A DNA stretch of 64,000 nt from Cyanoderma ruficeps (taxonomy: Eukaryota > Chordata > Aves > Passeriformes > Timaliidae): the NCBI GenBank assembly GCA_008694505.1, contig VZDJ01000174.1, forward strand, positions 8,116,817-8,180,816. The letters run 5' to 3'. The stretch's first letter is position 1; the number at the start of each line of letters is the position of its first letter. The notes below the pieces were generated by a model. It saw only the letters and a list, made by a program, of their open reading frames with translations. It was not told where the DNA came from and did not search any database. Position numbers and translations under genes: made by a program. This document shows positions 1-11,580 of the stretch, piece by piece.

Positions 1-3000
1 GAGGAACTTGCCATTTTTTTTCCCATATGAAGTGTTCCGTGCTGTGCCAGGCTGCTGTCCCCTGCCTCCTCCGTGTTTTGGCAGGGGGAAGGGGCTGGGT
101 GCCCATCAGGAGTGCTTCTGATGGCACAGAGAAAACAAGTCTGCCTCTGCCAAACTTACACATTACTAGAGACTAACCAGTCAAGTTTGTTGCTTTTATT
201 TTTAGTTCCCTGTTTTGTAAATCTTCAGGGAAGGAAGGATGGCAGGATCTCAGGTGAATTCAGTGTAATGCCAGGGTGTGCAATTTCTGTAATTCAGTGC
301 ATGTCGTACTGTATTTTAAGAAAATGCTCAAAATTAGAGAAGTGGAAAGGTCATATGAACATGGTAGTTTTGTAGTAAAATAAAAACATGAACAGTGCAA
401 ACTGGTTGTTGGTCAGATCACAGTCTTCAGGGGAAAATGTCTTTAATAGATGTCATTGTAAGGCTAATGCTGCACTTGGCACCAAAAATTAGATTTAACG
501 CTATAAATGGAGATAAAGCCCATTGCAGCTGACAATGTACTTCCAGACCATGTCCCCAGCTAAAGAGATTGCAATGCAAGGCCCAAATAGGTGCTATATA
601 GATAACTGGCTGGGGGGGTCAGATTCTGCAAATGCTTACTCAGGCATTTTGCTTGAACTCGGTGTGACTGCTGGAGTAAGAGCTTGCACAATCCAACCCC
701 AGGAGTGGGGCTGGAGCCTTAAAGCTGTTGGGTAAAACAGAACTGCTTGGGGGGTTTATTTATTTTCCAAGTGCCTGGTGAGGCAGGCTCTAGGTAGAAG
801 CCTGCTTCCGACCCTGACTTGCATGCCTGTTTATTTGGTGTAATCACCTGTAACCTAAAATTGCAAAACTCCTGTGGATACACTAATGATGCCTTTGTAA
901 AGTTCCCCTAGCAAAAATTCAACTGGATTTTAAAAGCACACGTTTCTTTCAAAACACTTAGCTATAAAGTTCAGTCCTGCCAGCCTGGTGGGCTGAGAAC
1001 ATTTGAGAAAGGTCAGAGGACCACATTGAATGCTATGGGTCCAATTTCCCAGGTTGATTTGTTGACTGTGCTCTTTGAAGAGAGTGGAGCACCTGCAAAT
1101 CCCCTTCTGGGGATTCCCTTAAAATGTGGGGAAGCCTCCAACAGGTGTGTGGAGCTGGAATGGCTTTGGCCCAAGATCTGAGAGGTGTGGCTGGGACACG
1201 TCTGAACCTGCACTTGGGCTGGAGGAGGGAATCAAAGAGGCTGGAAGTGGTAGCTGTTCTCAGCTCCTCTCATTCCCCTGAGCGCAGGGAAAGGATGCTA
1301 ACCTTCACCAGACAGGATTCAGAAGCTGTTCTCCGTGGCTCTGCAGCCTGCTAGGAAGTAGCAGTGGGCAAGGGAGTTGCAGCTGCTGGTCCCCCCCTCT
1401 GCGAGGCAGCGGGTTGGCTGCCGGGGCAGATGCTGACTAATTGTATCAGGAAAGAAGTGGGAGGCAATATAGCTGATTCAGATCCCTGCTTTAAAAACCC
1501 AGAGCCTGGCTGAGTGAACGCCTGATTAATGTATTTTCTTCTCAGATTCATTTGCTTTGAGGTCACAGTTCAGAGGCTCAAGAGAAAACAGGCAAGACGT
1601 TACGAGTCTCGCTGGATGTGTCACACACTCGCTGCCTTAGTGCTCTCCGTGTAAGAGGCTCTGACACAGGCAAGTCCCACACAGACTGCGCTGGCAGAGA
1701 AGGCTCTGGCTGGCAAGTCTGCTTGGGTAGGGGTTTGAATCTTTATTTTTTCTTAGGAGGCAGTTCCTTGGCTGGTTATTAGGAAGTTATTTCTTCTAAT
1801 GGGTCATTGGATCTTCTTCATAAGAGCTTTCTGGCCTATTTTAAACTTAAGGTTAACAAGGCATTTCTTTTGCTTTCATTGAAAAGAGTGTAAGCACTTC
1901 ATCTGAGTAGGAAATAAAAGCATGATTATTCATAGTAAGTCAGTCTCTACAGTGAATAACTGAACAAAAAAAGTCCAACTGGAAGAGTACATCAATGCCA
2001 CTGAGGACAACAGACTTAAATTCTGTTCATCCCCAGAAGTCATCAAGAAAAATATGTTTTCTCTGTCCTGCTTCTTGTCAGCGGATTTGTCAGAAAGAAA
2101 TCTACCTCCTTCTCAATCTAGTTTTTAGAGTGTATTTGCTCTTCAAGAACAAGTCAGCACAGTAATCCTGTTTCACATTAACTGTTATGAAATATGGTGT
2201 TAACATTTTAGCCCTATATTGGCAGGAAATGGGATTTAAGACTTTTTTTCCTTGAGTATAAAAGAGTTCAGGAGCAGGATTTAAAAATAAAAGATCCTTA
2301 CAATCCTCTCTCTGAGTCAATTTTTATAGCTTAATCTTTCAATTCATCTCATTTGCCTATTATGCAATTTGGCTTATGATTTTAACCATGATAGTCTGTA
2401 AATGCAAGTTGACACTTCAGATCCCTAATCTGGCTTCAACTCCTAGTCCATAGTGTCTGTTTATTGCGATTTATGCTTTGGTTATCTAACCTGTGGGATT
2501 CTTTTCTTCTTCCCCAGTTGTGCACATAGTTGGTTTTCCCAACCATTCCTACATATTTGCTGTATCACTGTAATCTTGGTCCCTGGGCTGTGTTTCTTCC
2601 TATCTGTTTCCTCTGTCTCTTTCCACACAAACTTTACACCATGCTTTGGGCTGCCCTTCGTAAATACAACAGTAATTTCTTTACTCTGAGCTACTGCAGA
2701 ACTTCAGAGAGCCACCAAATAGTTGCAAGTTACATCCATGCAAGTGTTGGTGTGGCATCTGTTTGTGCACAGACTCTCTTTAGAACAGGATCTGTGTTTC
2801 AAAACTCTCTGCAAACGCCCTTCCTTATTATAATACTTCAGGGCCACTTGCCACAAATATTTTTTTCCTGACTTGTATGAAACTGAAATCCCAGTAAATG
2901 AAGTATCATTGCAGACGCATTTAGGAACAGGGAAAATGAGGAACTTCCACTGTTAATTGCAGGAAAATCTGGCTGTTCTATTGACAATGGCCTTCAGCTT

Positions 3001-4028
3001 CCCTTAGTATACTTTTTAATATTTGATTAATTCTTCTGGAGCAGAGGAGTCATATGACAGAGTTTTAAGGAATAATTCAAAAGAGACAGACTTCAGTGTA
3101 TTGCTGCTTTGTCTTGCCAAATACCAGTGGTTAGATTGAAGCCCCTGATTGTACAGTTCTCACTTACTCTTGACATCAAACCTCCAGCCTATGTCAAAGT
3201 CTTGCTTTCCAGAACTGCATGTCCTTACATCTAGGGGAAACTTGTGACTGATGGAAGGTTTGATATCAAATGCTCTCAAATCCCACTGAAATCAGTAAGC
3301 TGAGGGTGCTGATTGCTAAGATCAGGCCCATGATCAAAACTGCAATTTGGAGAACAGATCCCCCCTGCAGCTGGGTCACAGAGCCTTAGAGAGATGCAGT
3401 AGATAGTTTCATTCCCTGCCAGGGACAGCCCTGAGCCCTCTCATGAAATTGTTCATTATTTGTTACAAATATATAAATGTTATACACATTTCTCTGTTTA
3501 AAATATACATGTATAATACCAGACAGGAGTGTTTCTGTGTGCAGTAGCTGTCAAGTTATACTCGACATTCAGTTACAACAGGAAAAAACGGGTGTTGGTA
3601 CTTAGTGCTGAATAGCAGAGGCCCACTCATCAAGTTTTTCTATTGCAAAAATGCTAGATCTGAATTTCTTAAACAGTGTGTCTCTAATGGCCCAGAGACA
3701 TGACAGCACACGTGAAGCACATGAAGGGGAAGACACAGGACATGAATTTTTCTACAGGTTTTAACAAAGCCAGAATCTTCCATGCCCTCTCTGCTCTGCC
3801 ACACAGAACAAAAGCCTCAGGGGTTTTGTTTCTAGAGTCATTTGAGAGCTGCCAGCAGAAAATGAAAGCCCCAAGGGTTTCTCCAGTCACTGAAGGGGCA
3901 CCCACCACCTATAAATGTGAAAATGCAACTGAGCTGCACTTTGAAAGTGAGAGGGCAGTGGCCTGGCACAGTCACTGGGGGAGTCACTGAACTAGCAAGA
4001 CTGACACAGTGTGGAACTCTGGAACTCG

Positions 4029-4055
4029 TGCTTAAACAAGTAATTTGTTTAAGCA
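4029..4055. repeat. Perfect 11-bp inverted repeat with a 5-base spacer and two forkhead-like cores
   Basis: Arm TGCTTAAACAA (4029-4039) and its exact complement TTGTTTAAGCA (4045-4055) flank GTAAT. Each arm holds a forkhead-type core (TAAACAA / TTGTTTA) in mirror orientation, so the site could bind a forkhead pair or form a hairpin. No gene lies nearby. Confidence 0.9.
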
Positions 4056-4446
4056 GTGTGTGACTTACTACGTGCTGCTGGCTCATGGGCCCCACATCCT
4101 TAATGTTCCCCTCCCACCTTCCCCATATCTGTGCCCAAGTCAGCTCCCCTTTGGGGACGCTTGATGTGGCACAAAACCTGCTGGAAAATCCTGAAGTCAC
4201 GCTTCACTTCAGACCTGGGCATGTAAGATGCCTGGCTCCAACAAGAAACGTGAGCTTTCCTCCACTGATTTTTAGGTGGGACTGCCACCACGGTGTCTGG
4301 AGGTGGGGCTACATGGCTCCTGTGAGCCCAGGGCTGGTCCCAGCATGGGCTCCATGAACAGACGTGCAGGGAGCAGTGGCTTTCCTGGGGACCTTGGCTG
4401 CAGCTCCCCCTGAGCAAGCAGGGCTAAGGAGCTATGGCAGGAGCGG

Positions 4447-4624
4447 GAGGGCAGCAAGGGCACTGCTGGGGCTCTCAGGAGAGCAGCAAGAGCACTGTTG
4501 GGGCTCTCAGGAGGGCACTGTGGGCACTCAGGAGGGCACTGTGGGTACTGCTGGGGCTCTCAGGAGGGTAGCATGGGCAATGCTGGGGCTCTCAGAAGAG
4601 CAGTGTGGGCAATGCTGGGGTTCT
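4447..4624 (+). repeat. Minisatellite, 32-bp unit, about 5.5 copies
   Basis: Units begin at 4447, 4479, 4511, 4532, 4564 and 4596. All are 32 bp except the third (21 bp, 4511-4531, missing the CTGCTGGGGCT part) and the last, which decays into unique sequence. The shared core is GCTGGGGCTCTCAG. Since 32 is not a multiple of three, open frames through it do not make a periodic protein repeat, which argues against coding function. Such GC-rich minisatellites are common in avian subtelomeric and microchromosomal DNA. Confidence 0.93.
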
Positions 4625-7080
4625 TGCTTCAGCCCTTGGCTGCCTAAATTCCCAGCAGGCAGAGCTGCTGCATGGCTGCTGTCACGGACAGTTGCACCTG
4701 ATGTGTGGGAGTTACTTGGCACATGGTGGATGTAGTTTCCCATTGATTTTTGGTGGAATTGATTTATAGAGCTATTTAATGGAATTGATTCTTTTTACAA
4801 CTTTTCTCCCCTCTTAAAGACCAATTGTTTTTCTTGAGTGATGGCTGCAGGTTTGTGTTTATGTATTAATATGCTCGTGCACCCACAGTCCCAACTGTGT
4901 TCTCTCTACTCAAACTGCAAAGGAAAGTCTCAATCTCAAATGCCATCTTAAATCCTAATATTATGTTTGATGTATGACCTGGAATAAATTAAACGTGCTA
5001 GAACTTGCAAGATGAAATCCTAGTGGTGGGTATAACCACAAAGCAGTGTTCTATTAAGCCAAGGACTGTCGAGAATGTCTGTTGTGGTTGTGTCTGGGTT
5101 ACGAGTGGCTCCCTTTGGTTTAGTGTAGGTGGATATTTTTATTCCGCCTGGCTTGTGAACAAGGGGATGAAACTTCAGAATTTACCTACAAGAGGAGCAA
5201 GGCTCTGCTGACTTTTCCTTTACAAGCCCATAGGTTGGAACCACATTTTTATCCTAAACCCAGTATTTTTATTGTATTTTAATGTATTTCATTGATTGTT
5301 ACTCCAAAGTGGTTTGTATTAAGGAAACATTATATATTATACCTGGAGGAGTACTATGAGAAAGTGTGAATATCATAATTTTCTGTTACTGTTTGTACTT
5401 TGCAGGTCAGTTCTGTTGTTAAGTTGAAGTAGCAAATTTGTGTTATGGTTTTGGGCTTCTTTCTTATTCCCTTCCTTTCTGTCTTTCCTCTTTCAAGAAG
5501 CACTGAAATAAACATGGGCAGGATCCTTACTCTGGGTGTGACTCCTGAGCAGATATGCCACCCAGATTTCCAGATCAGAGAGATTTAAATGTGTGTGCTG
5601 AGGGCTTAGGGTCCAGCTAACAGCTGCCTGTCAGGATACAACAAAATAATCTCTGAACCAGCCAGCACTCAAGGCATACAAGAAATTAGTAATCCAAAAG
5701 TACCTCCTTGAATGGGAAAGTGAAACAAACAACTGTCACAGTTGTGTGTGATCCCTGTGTGAAATTCAGCTAAACAATTTGGCAGCTGAATGTAGCACTA
5801 ACTGGGTCTTCCAAGTGGTCTGATGCAGCTGTGAGCCCAGTACATTTGGGTAATCTAATTATCACCACAGAAGTGAAAGAGATAGAGACAGCAGTAGTTC
5901 AACATCCTATTTGAATAGAAAAGCTCTGAACTTCATCACTGCTTATGAAAACTTCCACCCATGGCCAGCTGTAATCTGGAGCCATCTAAAAACTGCTGAG
6001 AATCCAGCAGGGCTCACTCCTGTGCATCTACCTTATGCTGTGAGTTTAGCAGGATAGCCAAGAATAATATCATTAGGATGCTGAGTGTGCAAGTGCTGCA
6101 GGAGTGGGCTGTCCATGTGAACAAAGCTTAGCAGGAAAACTGTAGATGGTAGATGCATGATGAAGAACAGATAATAGCAGAGTATCCAGTTGTCTTGTAT
6201 CTGCAACTCCAAATACCACGCACCATTAATTTTGGAAAAGGACTCCAAATGTAAGCAAATTGCTTTGACCCAGATTTTAAACTGGTAAAGGAACCTGAAT
6301 TCACAGGCAAGGCAATATGGGCCCTTTTGCAAAACATGATATTTAAATGTGGCTTGCTTACAGAAACTTCCAGCAACAATCAACCTTCACCCTGTGCCCC
6401 AGAGGACTGCCAAGACTTTATTCAATGTCACAGTGATCCTAAATGGCAGTTTTTGAGAGGGAAAACTGTATCCTTGCTTTGTAAATGAAACGGCAGCAGT
6501 TGAATTATACTGTAGTTTTACAGAGGTGTTTTATATACAACCACATTGTAAACTAGATTTTGTTTGCTTGGAATTATCCTAGTGATTTGTAGTCTGTCTC
6601 TGGCAGATGTGTCCTCTCTAACCATCACATGCCCTAAGCAATTACACAGAGTTAACAAAACCTAGAGAAGGCAACTGCTCTTATCTGTCTTGCCCCATGC
6701 CAAGTCTTTGCCTTCCACTCTCTGCTGGGAAATAGTACAAATTCCAGGCATTCTTTGGAAGGGAGAGGGTTAAATTTAAAGAGAAGGGTATCTTGTCTTT
6801 CACCACTGCTGGGGTGGAAAGATTTTAACTCTGCCTGTTCCCCAGAGGTGCTTTGTGTGATAATATGTCCTTGTGGGATAGGTTGGACATTAAGGATCTG
6901 TACTGCCAAGTTTCTTCATTGTCATATGGACAGATTCAGGACATCAGAAGAAGCATTTACATGAGAATACATGATTTCATAGTTGGTGTTATGTAAATTG
7001 GACTATGTTTGGCTTAGGGACAGCAGAACCCTAAGGCTGTCACTGGGCTGTACCAGCACAATCTCTTCCCTGAAGAATGT

Positions 7081-7166
7081 TCCAGTCTAAATAGCAGATG
7101 GTAGTAGATAGCAGATGATAGTAGATAGTAATAGTAATAGTAGAGAATAGTAGATAGTAGATAGTA
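7081..7166 (+). repeat. Imperfect TAG/GATAGTA simple repeat
   Basis: Mixed TAG, ATAG and GATAGTA units run through this segment with several interruptions, giving a compound microsatellite. The antisense frame across it is a low-complexity Tyr/Leu-rich open frame and is not a gene. Confidence 0.85.
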
Positions 7167-10100
7167 AAGCAAAAGGGGAGAGAGGAAGCAGAGACACAAA
7201 CACTTGCATTATTTGGCCAAGGTGGTGTGACAGATGTAGAGAACTAGGAGGAGAACCTGAACTCCTTCAGTTACAGTTTACTTTGCTACCAGAATAGACT
7301 ACTGTTATTATAGCACTCCTTTTTTCATCCTTACTCTTCCAACTAAATTAACTTTCCTTGCCTCAAGGACTGACACAGTCCCTGTACATTCTTCTGGCTA
7401 TCTTAGCTATTCCAGAGAACTGGAACAACAAGCACACAAACAAGCCACTGCACAGTGACTGATCATTGCTTACTCTCTGTACTTGGGGCTTTAGCTCATG
7501 GCAGTGAGAGGTAACCAGTTACAACCCAGGACAAAGCCAGCCACACAAGTAGCAGTTGCTTCTGGATTTGCACAGCCACTCATCAGTCCTGCTTGTTCTA
7601 GAGATGCCTACCTTGCATTTTGGTCTGCAGGTTCCTGGTGCCTGCCCACATGGGGTGAGGCCAGGCAGCGCCAACACCACCTCAGGCTGCTCTGGCTCCA
7701 CTTCAGATCTTCATGAGCACCTTGCTAATGTTAAAAATCCCTTGCCAAACTCCTGTCTTACAAAGCGTTCGAAGGACTGCATTTCTGCAATGCCTGGATT
7801 TGGAAAGCTATGAGATGGAAACAAATATTCTCTAGAAGGTGATAAACAGGACCAAGCAGTTACTTACTCTTTGTGTGTTGCCTTGGTAAATTTAAAGACT
7901 TCCGTGTATTAAATGATGCAATAGCAAATTCCTTACAGAAAATAAAATGTCTGTAATCAGATAATGGTTGCTCTGGTGCTAGTGGCAATGTGGCATTGAA
8001 TATCTCTTGGTTTGGCTTCCATGATTCAGGAGTGAGGGGAACTGGAATGGTGTTTACTGAGCCAATAAACTTCTCACTAAACATAATTCATGAGCTCTAG
8101 CTGGCTAATAACCAGGACCTCAATGCTCTAACAGTTGGCCCCATACATATTAGAACAAAGCTTTATTTGAAGTGAAAACTTTTAGAAAAATAAACTCCAG
8201 GATTTAGTGGCCTCTAATATTGTCCGGCTCCACAGGCCATGAGAGATCTCATAACCAGAGAGTAGGTCTTAAAATATTTCTATTGCAGTTTCTTTGACCA
8301 ATGCTGAAAGACTGCCTGCTCCAGAGATTGCCTTGGCATAATTTTTTGTTTGCCATTTTCAAACTTAGAGGAATCCATATGCTTCTTTTAAAATAGCACT
8401 GTGCAGGGATTTTTCTTCCCTATTTATGTTAAAAAGAGTTTCTGCTGGCCATTTGAGTGCTCTAGGCAGACAGCATTCTTTAGCTATATGAAAAAGGTAA
8501 AGAGCTGAAAGGTGGTTTACTCTCTATAAGATGGCATTTTAAAAATTACTTCCATAACCTTTCTTACAGTCCTAGTTTTCATGTGGAGAGATCTTCCTCT
8601 GAACAGGTTTATTTAAACACTTGCTAGATTATGTATCAGGATTTCCCTTCCTCTCCTCATGAATGAAAACCTGTGCTTCTGCAGGTTCACTCAAGGAGTG
8701 CTCCTCCTTGGAGCACTACAGAACTTCAGATCTGGAATGGTTTCAGATCCCCATCATTTCCCTGTGTGTAGAAGAGTACTCTTGTGTTCTGTGTTTGTTT
8801 AGTTTCTCATGAATTAAATTTACATTCTTAAAGGATCCTGAGCAGTTCTCAGAGGGGTGTGGGTCAGTGGTGGCTCTGCTCTCTGGGGCACGTGTAATTT
8901 GTACTGGGGCAGAGCAGTTCATTTTTAAGGACTGGGAATCACTTCATTTAGATTTCTGCTAATGGTTTTACCTTCTGGGGAAGCCTTGCCACTCTGCTGC
9001 AGCTTCTTCCTTGGATGGATGACAAACAAGGCCTGCCTGCCTCCTGTCAGATGCTTTGAAGTCTGTAGATGAAAGATACCATATGAATGCAAAGTACTTG
9101 CCAGTTAATGTCAGCAAGTCATTTTGCTCGTACCTTGATGAAAAAAGCTTTATTGTCAGCTTACAATGAATTGATCTGCATATGCACCAGTAGTTCTTTC
9201 CCTTTTACTTAAGTCTTTTGGAAAATTATATTGACTACCTCTCAAAAAGATAGAGGGTGGTTAAATAACAAGTAAGAAAGATTATCGAGGGAATTTCTCA
9301 TCATGCAATACCTTAAAGATAATAATATTTTGAAAGGGAAAGAAAATAACAACTATGCACAAGAGTTTCTGCTAAATACTGTCTCGTTCCCTGTCTTCTT
9401 TCAGGGATTATTTTCTCATGCAGAGCTAAGCCTAGCTCCATCAATGCATGGAGAAGTTCTATTATTATACACTGATTTGATAAGATAATATAATTAGTGT
9501 CTTGGTCCATTGATGCAGACCTCTACTGTCCAAAACCAACATTAGGTTATTAAATCAATTCTCGTATTTGTAACAGTAATAAGATAAAATAGCATTATTT
9601 AGATACCGCTTGTCTAAACTTAGATAAGTCGTTCAACCGTATCTCTGTTTGCTTATCCACATTCTTCTTCTGCTTTTAAAAACCAGCACAAATACACGAG
9701 GTAGGTGCAGGCTTTGGATTTCCTGGTCTTTATTGTCTGGTGTGGCAAGGTCTTCCCTGTCAGTTATTTGTGTCTTGTCTGTGTGGCTCTGCCTTCCCCT
9801 GCAGCAGATGGGCAGTGAGGAAATGAGGGCTCCAGTGGATAAATGCAGCAGCAGCAGCTGCTTTCAAGAAGGGTATCCATGAGCAGGCCACGAGTGAGAT
9901 GGTGTCTGGGCAGCTAATCTGGACAGATATCTACTGGCAATTTCTGCTGACACACCCATCAGGAGACCCAGAATTGATGGCTAAACTGGCACAGAGCCAA
10001 AGTCAACAGAGAGAATTTTCAGGTAGAAAGATACGTCTGAGTTTCCCAAATTACAGTTGTCTTGGGGAGCTTGGGAGCCTTCTGGCTCCAGAGCAGGGAG

Positions 10101-11558
10101 AAAGAGGCTTTGCCAAATGCCTATTTAATGTACAAATGCTCTCCCAACCTCCTAGTTCATACACTGACAAATTATTTAATATTCTGCTGGAAGTGGGTTG
10201 ACTTACTCAAAGTTTGAACAAATTGGTTTTGTAGGTAACATTTGATGAGTTTTGTTTTCTGGCTGTTTGCCTTTTTTTTGCTATAGAGGCACAGATCCTA
10301 CAGGACAATGACTGATCCAACCTGATATTAAGGGACCATGGTGTCTAGCCAGATCTGTTGTTTCTAAATATTGTATTTTGTATTAAGTTGTGCTGCAGAC
10401 CACAATTCTGCTCTGTTCCTTGTTCTGTAACACAGTTATTTGCATGGGAACATCCTGCTTCTTGCACATGTGAGGACTTCCAGGATGAGGGCTGAGCCCT
10501 GCCCAGCTTTGTTCCCAGATTCTGTGGTGAAACACAGGACTCTTTGAGAGTGCAAAGGGCCAAGTTGTGCTGCTGTGTGCTCCTGGTGTGCTGCTGGTAT
10601 GACTGTGCAGGGCCAGGCAGGGAGGGCGGGCTATTAATGGGGCCATGAGTTACTGGAACTTGCCATCTAACATTCCTCACTCTCCCCAGTGTGTTCTCCC
10701 CCTTCCAGGGTGGAATGCAGTAATTGCCATACCAGAAGGAAGCCATGATCTGTCTGTCTAGCCTGGCATCCTTTCTCCAAGACAGGCAAACACCAGATGC
10801 TTGAGGGAAAGGTACCAGAACTCCTAAAACAAACAAATATGGCATAACTTGTGCATAGAGGAAGTTGGTGGTTGGTTTATGCCCTGAGGGGAGGGAGTTT
10901 CTAGCCTTCACATGAGTGTGTAGCTGGGTATTCTCTTCATATATGACAGACTTGCACTCAGGCCATTCTCACAGACTCCCTGCCTGTGGAGCTGGGTGCC
11001 AAGGAACAGCACAGCTCAGCTGCACCGCTGCAGTCTGCACTGCACTGGGCACTGCACTGCTCTGTGCTGCCCTGGTCCTCAGTCCCCACCTTTGGCACAA
11101 GGGTCTCAGCTCCATCGTGTGTTGCTGATATCACTGTCTACAGAGAATGCCAAGAGACTGTTCCAGGCAGTGTTACCAAATGACAGGATTTACTCTGTTC
11201 AGTGAAGTGTGATCTGAGCTCTGCCCTGCTCCTGTCTTCTAAACCCCAGAGCAGGAGGGTTGGCTCCACTGGCTCAATCAAGGCCACCAGCAGGGGACCA
11301 CCGAACCTCTATCACAAGTCACGATAAGCGCTGCTATCTGGTTTCCTCCCTCCTGGTGTTCTCCAGTGGCCAAATCTTTCATCACAAGCTGCACATGCAA
11401 ACAGTGTGACCTGCTACACAGGGACCTTCGCAGGAACTGGTGTGAAACAGCCTCCAGCAACTGAAAGCATGAGGAGAGAGGCCTGGGGAGAAAGGTGGAA
11501 GACCTCAAGTGATAGCTTCATTGTCTGGTGCTGATGTAGCAGTCAGTAATATGCAGGA

Positions 11559-11580
11559 CCCTGAGGTGTTCACCTCAGGG
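11559..11580. repeat. Perfect 10-bp inverted repeat with a 2-base spacer
   Basis: CCCTGAGGTG (11559-11568) and CACCTCAGGG (11571-11580) flank TT. The mirrored AGGTG/CACCT cores resemble T-box or ZEB-type half-sites. The function is unknown. Confidence 0.9.

Noticed and set aside
97..104. GGGTGCCC and similar GGGCA-type cores (for example 3896-3903) as HIC self-binding sites
   Set aside because: Only the short core matches and the full HIC1 response element does not; such cores are too frequent to support autoregulation.
2476..2488. 13-base exact match to the core of miR-9
   Set aside because: The downstream sequence lacks the complementary arm needed for a precursor hairpin, and the match breaks after CTTTGGTTATCTA.
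10345..10911. 188-codon minus-strand open frame, the longest outside HIC2
   Set aside because: No recognisable domain, scattered Trp/Cys/His composition typical of translated non-coding DNA, and no supporting splice or promoter context; frames of this size are expected by chance in 64 kb.
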